Source of the DNA: Pseudomonas ovata
GTDB lineage: Bacteria > Pseudomonadota > Gammaproteobacteria > Pseudomonadales > Pseudomonadaceae
Reading direction: 5' to 3'
DNA: 64,000 nucleotides
NCBI RefSeq assembly: GCF_003131185.1
Contig: NZ_QFFU01000022.1
Coordinates: 1-64,000 of the forward strand
The position numbers and the translations under genes were made by a program. The notes below the pieces were generated by a model that saw only the letters and a list, made by a program, of their open reading frames with translations, did not search any database and had not been told where the DNA came from. This document shows, in pieces, positions 1-7,484 of this stretch (its first letter is position 1; the number at the start of each line of letters is the position of its first letter).

Positions 1-78
1 GTAAACCTTTTCAACTTTACTGTCGGGTCGCATCATGGCGGGCGGGCTCCAAAGAAATCGGGAGCACAGCATCGGGCA

Positions 79-258
79 TCAACATTCGGTTTTGAATGTG
101 GAGGTGGTGGAGCGCTTACCCTTCAACAGCATCTCACCACAGGCAGCACCGCAAGCTGTAGGAGTGGATTGCTTTACCACGTTAGGGTTAGCAACCTCGT
201 CCAAAACATTCCAAGTCCCACCAGCCCCAGCCTGTATTTCTTTTGCACCTAGCCTTTC
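79..258 (-). pseudogene. Displaced papain-like toxin fragment (left edge)
   Basis: On the minus strand an open frame runs from the junction sequence encoding G-A-K (plus-strand CTTTTGCACC, 240-249) into a segment containing the motif TPTACGAACGEMLL, then stops at 79-81. The Cys-Gly-Ala-Ala-Cys-Gly-Glu stretch looks like the nucleophile helix of papain-fold peptidase toxins found at the ends of Rhs and CDI proteins; that assignment is from memory of the family. An in-frame stop lies just upstream of the junction, so there is no start codon or secretion region. The remainder may continue in another frame to position 1 and beyond the window. It is the last visible member of the orphan toxin array and its immunity gene would lie outside the window. 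Confidence 0.5.
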
Positions 259-288
259 TCAACCTTTATTTAAACGCAGAATCATTAT

Positions 289-747
289 TCAACTGAAAGA
301 AATTATTCTTTTTTCTAAGAAATCGATAAAGTTCTTCGCATACAAACTAGAAGTTTTATCAGAAAGTTCAAGCCTATAAACAGGATACTCCCCATCATTA
401 AGACCATCGTCCGTGGCAAAATAAAATGATTCCCCTGCACCCGGCGGTTCGCAGATAAATAGCCTCTCCTTCCCACACAACCCATTTCGACCGTTAACGA
501 TTGACATATAAACGATATCACCCCCCCTTACACTATCAAAATCCATTTCGTAGATACTATAAATCTCCTCCCCAGATATTTCCCCGCCAGAATAACACTT
601 CAGCCACCATTTATAGCTATCAGGCAACTTCAACCCAAGACGAGCTTCAGCTTTATAAATCCACTCATCAGCAATCCCGTCACCATATTCAGCAAACTCA
701 ACGAAATCCGACTCTTTAATAAGATTAATGATTCTCGAATAATCCAC
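289..747 (-). CDS. SMI1/KNR4 (SUKH) family immunity protein
   Basis: A 152-residue acidic protein. The stretch around residues 35-65 (LGLKLPDSYKWWL followed by YSGGEISGEEIYSIYEMD) is the hallmark of the SMI1/KNR4 fold, the commonest immunity superfamily of bacterial polymorphic toxins. These proteins act in the cytoplasm by binding and neutralising a cognate toxin. The toxin expected immediately upstream (minus-strand sense) is reduced to a 23-codon remnant at 811-882, so this is an orphan immunity gene. The gene is AT-rich compared with the core genes of the window, consistent with horizontal acquisition. Confidence 0.75.
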   Translation of the reverse strand: MDYSRIINLIKESDFVEFAEYGDGIADEWIYKAEARLGLKLPDSYKWWLKCYSGGEISGEEIYSIYEMDFDSVRGGDIVYMSIVNGRNGLCGKERLFICEPPGAGESFYFATDDGLNDGEYPVYRLELSDKTSSLYAKNFIDFLEKRIISFS

Positions 748-810
748 GCCTAATCACCCCCGCTCCGAGCCCGCAACTTCCAACATTCTGACTGATAAGA
801 GTTAAATTCT

Positions 811-882
811 TTAACCTACCTTATCAAGGCTTTTGCATTCAAACCCGGAAAAACTTAACCCGCCCCCTTTTGCACCATCAAC
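811..882 (-). pseudogene. Remnant of a toxin module (23 codons after the junction)
   Basis: Starting in the last codons of the preceding immunity pseudogene, another frame reads VDGAKGGGLSFSGFE and ends at a TAA at 811-813. The junction decamer CTTTTGCACC lies at 867-876. Only the leader of a displaced toxin module survives; the body is missing, leaving the SMI1-type immunity gene at 289-747 without a partner. The DNA after the junction repeats sequence seen around 2588-2610 (the F-S-G-F segment), suggesting recombination between modules. Confidence 0.5.
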
Positions 883-1323
883 TTACCCAGGAAAGGTGAT
901 CCTCATCTAAATAATATAGTTTCTCAAGCCTTCCTGAAATTTCAGGCAGTTCAAGAAGACATTCTGAAACATATGAAAAAGGAAGTCCACTCCTTAGCTC
1001 TTGAGCTCTTGCAGAGTAGTCTGCCCAAGACGGCTCAACCATCCCATTCCAGAATGTAACAAAGGAGCCATCTTCAAGAAGAATGACAGGCTTTAAGTCC
1101 TCAACTTCCCCACCGCCATCCCAGTACAGATAGCCTAAGTAACTAGAACCACCCCCCCAACAAAACCAGCGCGAACAATTACTTGAGCGTCAGCACAAAT
1201 TTCCTTATCAATTAGAGGGCGGACTGTTAGCTCATCTTCTGCAGACTCATCCATAGGAAAGTACCAAACACCAAAACAAGCAAGATCATTAATGCCCAAT
1301 TCATACATCTGTTTATCAGTCAT
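878..1323 (-). pseudogene. Frameshifted immunity gene
   Basis: The frame begins MTDKQMYELGIND at 1323 and runs 54 residues to a run of seven C (1152-1158, plus strand), where the frame shifts; it then hits a stop at 1135. Adding one base to the run restores a frame reading GSSYLGYLYWDGGGEVEDL and continuing to a stop at 878-880, giving about 148 residues. It directly follows the frameshifted toxin at 1334, with a 10-base gap, so it should be that toxin's immunity protein. I recognise no family. The homopolymer length makes a sequencing or assembly error possible. Confidence 0.6.
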
Positions 1324-1333
1324 GCTTGCATAC

Positions 1334-1705
1334 CTATTTAATCAAGTGCTTGATTGAACCAAACAATTCGGGCCGCCCTATATCGCCATAGGCTTTCTGC
1401 AATCCCGAGCTTATTTTCCCAGAAGTATACGTAGCCGGCTTACCACCTACCATGGGAGGCAAATACTTACTGATAGCTTTATGCATAGCATCAGGATTCA
1501 CCTTTCCCGTATGAGAGTACTGGGTAATTAGAGTCGCTGGGTGATCCAGCATGTCATTTTTCGTACAACCCAACATCCTCCCCCAAATATTGAGGCAAGG
1601 TGTGATGCGCCTGGAATCCTTTGTTTAATCCCTGAAGCTCTCGATAAGTAGGACTAATTACGTCAGGTACAATCTGGCCTGTCGCTTTTGGACCGTTAGC
1701 TCACC
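1334..1705 (-). pseudogene. Orphan toxin domain with AHH motif, frameshifted
   Basis: From the junction ANGPKAT (decamer CTTTTGGACC at 1685-1694) the frame reads through GLNKGFQAHHTLPQYLG and then stops. At a run of five C (1580-1584, plus strand) removing one base joins it to MLGCTKNDMLDHPATL and on to the stop at 1334. The repaired domain is about 120 residues. The A-H-H-x-x-P pattern resembles the AHH group of HNH/endonuclease VII-like toxin nucleases; that match is by motif only. There is no N-terminal secretion part. It is followed by a similarly frameshifted immunity gene. Confidence 0.6.
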
Positions 1706-2088
1706 ATCTCCTTTAAGAAATGCAGCCCACCTTCATCCCGAATCGCATAGGCACTTTCATACTGAAAAGAAAGAATAAATCTACAACTTTTCTCCTCAGA
1801 TAAAACACTCAGGAAGCGTTTAATATCATCAGAGCTTTCAGCAAGAGAATCAACCGGACAATGAAATGCACCCCTGACTCCCACAGCCCAACCTACACTC
1901 ACCCCTTCAGTCACAACCTCATCAAAACCATCGCACTCACGAAATACAAAGTAAGTTTTAGAAATATTAAAATTTCCTGACACGCCGTTGCTATCGACAC
2001 AGAGCTCAGCCCCGAGCTCAGATAGCACCCAAGAAATTTCACTCATGGAAATGCCAGACTCTATTTCAAGGCTCATAGTAATTTTCAT
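1696..2088 (-). CDS. Putative CdiI-type immunity protein
   Basis: A 130-residue acidic protein with no family I can name. Its ATG overlaps the stop of the upstream toxin domain as ATGA, so the pair is translationally coupled, the normal arrangement of CDI toxin and immunity genes. The expected role is cytoplasmic neutralisation of the nuclease-like toxin encoded by 2085-2498. Function is inferred only from position, size and coupling. Confidence 0.65.
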   Translation of the reverse strand: MKITMSLEIESGISMSEISWVLSELGAELCVDSNGVSGNFNISKTYFVFRECDGFDEVVTEGVSVGWAVGVRGAFHCPVDSLAESSDDIKRFLSVLSEEKSCRFILSFQYESAYAIRDEGGLHFLKEMVS

Positions 2089-2498
2089 TTCGCGACCTCA
2101 ATCACCTTGAACTCCCCATTCTTCATGATGTATAGCTTCTTCAGACCTTCAACTGGCTTAAGGCTCAAGGCATTTCCCACTTGATTGATAGTTAGAGGAG
2201 AGTCAGCCAAGTTGATCACTACACTGCTGGCTTGCTTTTTGACCTTATCATTAACTGTCATCAACACGGAGCCGACACTGCCAGTTCTCGGAGATGCAAC
2301 ATCAGCCAGCTCTCCATTAATTCGTAAATCTGGATTGGCTCCTTTCTTACCAGTATTAGCTAGCTGCTCAACATCATAACCACCTCTAGCAAGACTCTTT
2401 GCAGCCTCATTTTGGCGCTCAATTGAGCGAACCATATCTGGACTTGCATTCTTTGGTGGCAGTTCTGGCTCACCCTTCAACGAGCCAATCTTGGGCAA
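2085..2498 (-). CDS. Orphan CdiA C-terminal nuclease-like toxin domain
   Basis: The frame is open from about 2610 and contains two junction motifs: FDGIGAKATGG (decamer at 2588-2597) and AGPKEV (2564-2573). The first usable start is a TTG at 2498, giving 137 residues. The core ARGGYDVEQLANTGKKG, then PDLRINGELADVASP, then VVINLADSPL, resembles CdiA-CT tRNA nucleases with a PD-(D/E)XK-like fold: an N-x-E helix, a PD strand and an E/D-containing strand. There is no signal, two-partner secretion or filament region, so it is a displaced module, probably not secreted on its own. It overlaps its immunity gene by ATGA. Confidence 0.65.
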   Translation of the reverse strand: MPKIGSLKGEPELPPKNASPDMVRSIERQNEAAKSLARGGYDVEQLANTGKKGANPDLRINGELADVASPRTGSVGSVLMTVNDKVKKQASSVVINLADSPLTINQVGNALSLKPVEGLKKLYIMKNGEFKVIEVAK

Positions 2499-2604
2499 TC
2501 CGGTAGTGCCGGCCTCAGCATCTGTAATTGCGCTAGCTGAGTTCGGATTCTTCGTGGATACCTCTTTTGGACCAGCGCCACCAGTAGCTTTTGCACCTAT
2601 GCCA

Positions 2605-2967
2605 TCAAACCCAGAAAAAATCGGGTTTAATCATGTACTCAACTCCAACTCCAGCAAGAATTTTTCGAACTCTTAATACGTCTACAGCCTGTCCAGAAAA
2701 AATCCTAAACAGGCCCTGCTGAAGTAATTTTCTAGACTCTAAAAAATTAGACCCAAACACCTCGGACACAGCCATTATATGTGTTTTATTTTTATAATCA
2801 CCAGCACAAAATACCTCATATACCTCTTCATCAATCTTAATACCAGACATATTTGTAGTAACTAACGACCAGCCACAAACGGAGCACCTTACCCCTTGAG
2901 CGCTATTTTCCTCAAAATTTACCAAGCTACCGCCACATAGCTCGCACACAGCTAATGAAATAGCCAC
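2605..2967 (-). CDS. Zinc-ribbon-containing putative immunity protein
   Basis: A 120-residue protein with a GTG start that overlaps the TAG of the upstream toxin by one base (TAGTG). Residues 8-11 and 28-31 form two Cys-x-x-Cys knuckles (CELC and CSVC), a likely zinc ribbon. The rest has no recognised domain. Tight coupling to the toxin domain at 2967-3374 argues that it is the cognate immunity protein. A zinc ribbon is unusual in a CDI-type immunity protein as far as I know. Confidence 0.6.
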   Translation of the reverse strand: MAISLAVCELCGGSLVNFEENSAQGVRCSVCGWSLVTTNMSGIKIDEEVYEVFCAGDYKNKTHIMAVSEVFGSNFLESRKLLQQGLFRIFSGQAVDVLRVRKILAGVGVEYMIKPDFFWV

Positions 2968-3374
2968 TATGGTTTACCTGGATTAAAAATCTTGAACTCA
3001 CCTTGATTCGATAAGTCCGGAAAATTTGGATTCGAAGGAGATCTCGGAGCGACTACCATTCTTCCATCGCCGTAGGCCCATACCAAGTTAGTTGGAGCCT
3101 TCACCGAAACACCCATTTTATTCGCAAGACTCTGAGCAAACCCGGCATCACAAGCTCCAGTATCACAAGATAACAAACGAATTGGCTGCCCACTATAAGC
3201 AGGGTTGTTTTCGATAAGTCGAGAGACTACACGCTGATCCGCCATAATAGTTCCACCGGGAGTAACAACTTCAATTTTTTGTGTACTCCCATGAGCGATA
3301 ACGTCAAAATAACCGTTCGAATCTATATCAGATCTTTTAGATACATTTTTAAAAAATTGATCGGATTCGCCCAT
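2967..3374 (-). CDS. Orphan toxin domain with clan CD-like His/Cys dyad
   Basis: The frame is open from about 3452 and begins KIVDGPKGASADAAAG at the junction (decamer 3428-3437); the first ATG is at 3374, giving 135 residues. The motifs YFDVIAHGS (His28) and PIRLLSCDTGACD (Cys70) place His-Gly and Cys at the ends of two hydrophobic strands about 42 residues apart, the pattern of clan CD cysteine peptidases such as C80, gingipain or caspase-like domains. That suggests a protease or autoprocessing toxin; it is inference from motif spacing. No secretion domain is present. The downstream gene with two CxxC knuckles is coupled to it. Confidence 0.6.
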   Translation of the reverse strand: MGESDQFFKNVSKRSDIDSNGYFDVIAHGSTQKIEVVTPGGTIMADQRVVSRLIENNPAYSGQPIRLLSCDTGACDAGFAQSLANKMGVSVKAPTNLVWAYGDGRMVVAPRSPSNPNFPDLSNQGEFKIFNPGKP

Positions 3375-3438
3375 AAAATTGGCTGCACCCGGCGCCGCTT
3401 GGCCTGCTGCTGCATCAGCACTTGCGCCTTTTGGACCA

Positions 3439-3726
3439 TCAACTATCTTGGGTCAATATTTTTATAAATTTCTCAAATGCCTGAGAGACAGATTCTTTCT
3501 CTTCTGGAGAAAGCAATACATTCATAACCTGACCATCAAGAGCACAGTCATATATATCAATACCCACCCAACCTTTAGACCAAAACTCTACAGTTCCTAG
3601 CTTATTAAAACCTTCCAACTCTATCCTTTCAAGGTCACCAAAATCTCCATCAGCAAATGATGAGTACTCTAAAGCAAACCCCTTCAAAAGTGGTTTTACG
3701 CGTTCATTAAACCAAGTTCCATCCAT
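3439..3726 (-). CDS. Putative immunity protein for the ART-like toxin
   Basis: A 95-residue acidic protein (MDGTWFNERVKPLLKG) starting nine bases after the stop of the CdiA stump that ends in an ADP-ribosyltransferase-like toxin. Size, order and spacing fit a cognate immunity gene. I do not recognise a family. The next displaced toxin module begins within its last codons in another frame. Confidence 0.6.
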   Translation of the reverse strand: MDGTWFNERVKPLLKGFALEYSSFADGDFGDLERIELEGFNKLGTVEFWSKGWVGIDIYDCALDGQVMNVLLSPEEKESVSQAFEKFIKILTQDS

Positions 3727-3735
3727 AATGGTCTC

Positions 3736-4941
3736 TCACTTCTTATCTAGAACTTCAATACCTTTGATCGCCGGAAGATATTCGCCGCCCTGCTTATTAA
3801 GTAAGAACTGCTGAGACTTACCTGCATCAGGGCCAATCATTTTAAACCAGCCATCTTTCCCGCCTTGCAGCAAGCTGTTAGCTGAAACATCAAACTCAAC
3901 ATATACAGAGTCTTTGGGTGCAGCCCCTTTAAAGTCGGCGATGCCATTAGTCGAAATAAAGGTTTGTCCTCCACCGCCCTGCACCACTCTATTTGTATTT
4001 TGCATCTGCGCCAGCTCATCAGCGGACATCCACCTTCCTACACGAGTCATACTGACATCGTTGATTACCCTGGTTTCGCCGAGTTTTAACGGAGAACTGA
4101 CTGGTGCTTTTGGACCACTCACAGCCTTAACCGGATGCGAATACGGCATACCCGCTTCAGCATCTGGCGAGAATAGTGCAGAGCTTGGTGCTTTGCTACC
4201 TGCCGTGGCCGGCGAACCCTTGCCTACGTTCGTAACCGTCTGGGGAATGCCCACCGTGGCCATTCCCAATGCCCCCATCACCATATTTCCAGCGGCATTC
4301 CAGCTATCACCTTCAACCGCTTGCTTGCCACCTTGAGCAAATTGCAGTGCACCATTGGTCGCTGCAGCTGCACGGATTGCGCCACCCAGCGGACCGGCCA
4401 GGAAGTAAAGCGCGGGATTGCCCACTTCCGCAGCCGCCCGCTGATTTGCATCAATGAGCAGCAGACCTTTGGCACTGTCGTAGGTCTTCTCATTGGTGCT
4501 TTTATCCCGCCCCAGATATCGGCCTACCGAGCCCAGCTCAGCATCGACCCAAGCCGATTTATCCTCACCAAGGCCTGCATAGGGGTATCCATAGACAGGA
4601 ACCCGACTGCCATTGAGCAATTGATTGAGATTGATCTGGGCTGCCTGCTCGCCGCCTGCCAAGGTTTGTTCGTGAACATAAACCTGCAGATAAGCGCTCA
4701 GCTCTGCCATGTCGTCTTTGGTCAGCAACGCGGGATTGCGTTGATAGGCTTCCAGCAGGTTGTCACTGCGATGGTCTGCACCTTCAAGACCGATCAGTTC
4801 CCTGGCTTGTTGTGCTGTGCCTTCCTGTCGGTATTTTTCACGCACTTCATCACGCTGCTTCGCAGAGTGATCACCCAAGAAGTTGTATTGGGTGGCGTTC
4901 TTGGCGACCCACGTGGCTTTCTCCAGCGCGCGCTGCGTCAC
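3736..4941 (-). CDS. C-terminal stump of a CdiA/FhaB-like protein with ADP-ribosyltransferase-like toxin
   Basis: 401 residues from a GTG at 4941, with an in-frame stop five codons upstream. Residues 1-240 match the pretoxin region of Pseudomonas filamentous-haemagglutinin/CdiA proteins (ALEKATWVAKNATQYNFLGDH, then the YLAGPLGG-type hydrophobic segment around 185-220). Around residue 276 is SGPKAPV, the junction used by all modules here. Residues 300-401 (MTRVGRWMSADEL, GGGGQTFISTNG, KQGGEYLP) fit an R-S/T-E ADP-ribosyltransferase arrangement and resemble the domain I recall as TreTu. The TPS signal, filament and several thousand upstream residues are absent; the divergent DUF1853 gene begins 164 bases away. 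It is therefore a truncated gene, possibly silent. Confidence 0.65.
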   Translation of the reverse strand: MTQRALEKATWVAKNATQYNFLGDHSAKQRDEVREKYRQEGTAQQARELIGLEGADHRSDNLLEAYQRNPALLTKDDMAELSAYLQVYVHEQTLAGGEQAAQINLNQLLNGSRVPVYGYPYAGLGEDKSAWVDAELGSVGRYLGRDKSTNEKTYDSAKGLLLIDANQRAAAEVGNPALYFLAGPLGGAIRAAAATNGALQFAQGGKQAVEGDSWNAAGNMVMGALGMATVGIPQTVTNVGKGSPATAGSKAPSSALFSPDAEAGMPYSHPVKAVSGPKAPVSSPLKLGETRVINDVSMTRVGRWMSADELAQMQNTNRVVQGGGGQTFISTNGIADFKGAAPKDSVYVEFDVSANSLLQGGKDGWFKMIGPDAGKSQQFLLNKQGGEYLPAIKGIEVLDKK

Positions 4942-5104
4942 AGGACTTGTTGTTCAGAGGGGGCTGATCGCGCTGTCGGCTAATGATCTTTCAGTTGATG
5001 TTTGCCAAGGTAATAAATAATTACACGCCACTGAATAGTGGCTTGACCTGGGTGCCATCCACCCCGCTGCGCACGCTCTCCCTGCTCTCGGCTATCCTGC
5101 GCGC

Positions 5105-6076
5105 ATGACTCTATTTCCGACCCTTATCGACCTGCCCCGCCAACTGCGCCACCCTCAGGTGCGTGACCTGGCCTGGGTGATCATCGCGCCGCCGATGCTG
5201 GCGCAGACGCCGTGGCCACAGCGCCATCCCTTGAGCGGCAGTGACTGGGTGCAGGCCCCGCAGGCCCTGGCGGATTTTCTGCTGGCCCTGGACCGGGCAC
5301 CGGCGCCGCTCGAACAGTGGCTGGCGCAGGCGACCACCCAGCGGCTGGGACGCTATTACGAACGGCTCTGGCAGTTTGCGGCCGGGCAGGCACCGGGGGT
5401 GGCGATCATTGCCGCCAACCTGCCGATCCGGGCCGATGGCCTGACACTGGGCGAGCTGGACCTTGTGTTGCGTGATCGTGACGGGGTGCACCATGTGGAA
5501 CTGGCGATCAAGCTGTATCTGGGTCCGCAGGACGGTGACGGCCATGACCCGGCCACCTGGCTGGGGCCTGGCTCCAATGACCGGCTGGACCGCAAACTGG
5601 CGCACCTGAGCGGGCATCAGTTGCCGATGTCGGCACGCCCGCAAGGCCGGGCCAGCCTGGGTGAACTGGGGATCGATGAATTCAGTGCCCAGCTGTGGCT
5701 GGGCGGTTACCTGCTGTACCCGTGGCCCGGTCAGGCACAGCCGCCGCTGGGGGCTCACCCGCACCACCTCAAGGGCCGCTGGCTGCATCAGCGTGACTGG
5801 CCAGCCTTCATTGCCCAGAGCCTGCCGGGCCATTGGCAGCCCTTGCCACGCCAGGCCTGGCTGGCACCGGCGCGTTATCAACAGGTGTGGAGTGCCGGGC
5901 AGATGCAAGCCTGGCTGGAACAGCTCGACCCGCTGGCCCCGGCGCAGTTACTGGTGCGCCTGGAGCAGCAGGCTGACGGTGACTGGCACGAGGCCGAGCG
6001 GCTGTTTCTGGTGGCCGATGCCTGGCCGGCGCTGGACGACACCGCCCGCCGCCCGCTGGACGCTACAGCCCGCTGA
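5105..6076 (+). CDS. DUF1853 family protein
   Basis: 323 residues, the usual size of this family of unknown role common in gammaproteobacteria. Residues 108-140 contain IRADGLTLGELD and HVELAIKLYL, which place Asp119, Glu132 and Lys136 in a PD-(D/E)XK nuclease-like pattern. Nuclease activity is an inference. No signal peptide or membrane segment is visible, so the protein should be cytoplasmic. It stands alone, divergent from the orphan toxin island and convergent with the following MFS gene, whose stop is 15 bases away. Confidence 0.8.
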   Translation: MTLFPTLIDLPRQLRHPQVRDLAWVIIAPPMLAQTPWPQRHPLSGSDWVQAPQALADFLLALDRAPAPLEQWLAQATTQRLGRYYERLWQFAAGQAPGVAIIAANLPIRADGLTLGELDLVLRDRDGVHHVELAIKLYLGPQDGDGHDPATWLGPGSNDRLDRKLAHLSGHQLPMSARPQGRASLGELGIDEFSAQLWLGGYLLYPWPGQAQPPLGAHPHHLKGRWLHQRDWPAFIAQSLPGHWQPLPRQAWLAPARYQQVWSAGQMQAWLEQLDPLAPAQLLVRLEQQADGDWHEAERLFLVADAWPALDDTARRPLDATAR

Positions 6077-6091
6077 TGTACGCCGCCCGGC

Positions 6092-7303
6092 TTATTTCTT
6101 CATGCGTGGCAGCAGCACCGTGAGGATGCCCAGCAGCGGCAGGAACGAGCACAGGTGGTAGACGTAATTGATGCCATGGCTGTCGGCCAGCAGGCCCAGG
6201 GTTCCGGCGCCGATGCCGCTCAGGCCGAACATCAGGCCGAAGAAGATCCCGGCGATCATGCCGACGTTGCCCGGCACCAGTTCCTGGGCGTAGACCACGA
6301 TGGCCGAGAACGCCGAGGCCAGGATGAAGCCGATGATCACGCTCAGCACGCTGGTCCAGAACAGGTCGGCATACGGCAGCGCCAGGGTGAATGGCGCCGC
6401 GCCCAGGATCGAGAACCAGATCACCGCCTTGCGCCCGATGCGGTCGCCGATCGGGCCGCCGAAGAAGGTGCCCGCCGCCACCGCGCCCAGGAACAGGAAC
6501 AGGTGCAACTGCGAACTGGCCACCGACAGCTGGAATTTCTCGATCAGGTAGAAGGTGTAGTAGCTGGTCAGGCTGGTCATGTACCAGAACTTGGAGAAGA
6601 TCAGCAGCGCCAGGATGATCAGCGAGAAGATGACCTGCCGGCGCGTCAGCCCATGGGTCGCGGCCTGGCCGGACTTGAGCTTGAACAGGGTCAGGTGCGC
6701 CTTGTACCAGCGGCTGATGGCCCACAGCAGGCCCAGCGCCAGCAAGGCAATCACGCCGATGAAGATCACGTTGCCCTGGCCGAACGGAATGATGATCGCC
6801 GCCGCCAGCAACGGGCCGATAGCGGTGCCGGTGTTGCCGCCGACCTGAAAGGTCGACTGCGCCAGGCCGAATCGCCCGCCCGAGGCCAGCCGGGCAATGC
6901 GCGAGGCTTCGGGGTGGAAGGTCGAGGAGCCGATGCCGATCAGGGCCGCAGCCAGCAGGATCATTTCGAAGCTGTTGGCCTGCGACATCAACACGATGCC
7001 CACCAGGGTGCACACCGACCCCATCGGCAACACCAACGGGTTGGGATGGCGGTCGGTGTAATAGCCCACCCAGGGTTGCAGCAGCGAGGCGGTTATCTGG
7101 AATGTCAGGGTGATCATGCCGATCTGGGCAAAGCTCAGGTCATAGCTGGCCTTGAGCATGGGGTAGATCGACGGCAGGATCGCCTGGATCAGGTCATTGA
7201 TCAGGTGCGCCAGGGCCACCGCACCAATGATGCGCATGACCAGCGGGCTGGATTGGGGGGTCGTCGAAGCCGCCGCAGGGGCGGATTGGGCGCTGAGCGA
7301 CAT
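6092..7303 (-). CDS. fsr: MFS transporter, fosmidomycin-resistance (Fsr) type
   Basis: A 403-residue inner-membrane protein with about twelve hydrophobic segments starting near residue 25. The stretch AHLINDLIQAILPSIYPML is typical of the Fsr branch of the major facilitator superfamily, and GYYTDRHPNPLVLP is the loop 2-3 motif. Fsr proteins export fosmidomycin and related compounds by proton antiport; the substrate here is unknown. It is followed on the same strand by nothing, ending convergent with DUF1853. A second MFS gene lies 181 bases upstream on the same strand, but is unrelated in subfamily. Confidence 0.8.
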   Translation of the reverse strand: MSLSAQSAPAAASTTPQSSPLVMRIIGAVALAHLINDLIQAILPSIYPMLKASYDLSFAQIGMITLTFQITASLLQPWVGYYTDRHPNPLVLPMGSVCTLVGIVLMSQANSFEMILLAAALIGIGSSTFHPEASRIARLASGGRFGLAQSTFQVGGNTGTAIGPLLAAAIIIPFGQGNVIFIGVIALLALGLLWAISRWYKAHLTLFKLKSGQAATHGLTRRQVIFSLIILALLIFSKFWYMTSLTSYYTFYLIEKFQLSVASSQLHLFLFLGAVAAGTFFGGPIGDRIGRKAVIWFSILGAAPFTLALPYADLFWTSVLSVIIGFILASAFSAIVVYAQELVPGNVGMIAGIFFGLMFGLSGIGAGTLGLLADSHGINYVYHLCSFLPLLGILTVLLPRMKK

Positions 7304-7484
7304 GAAGAATCTTCCATAGAATCAAGTGGCAGAGGCCCTTGAAGGGATGATTACAAAATGTGTCATTCGCTCAAGAGGCGCGCCAATGTGCCATTTTTTG
7401 CTATTGAAGCGCCATGTTTTATTGCCGGTTCTGCGACAGGGGGCATCGTCCTTGATGGCCTGCCGCTGCGGTCTGTTGACCGTT

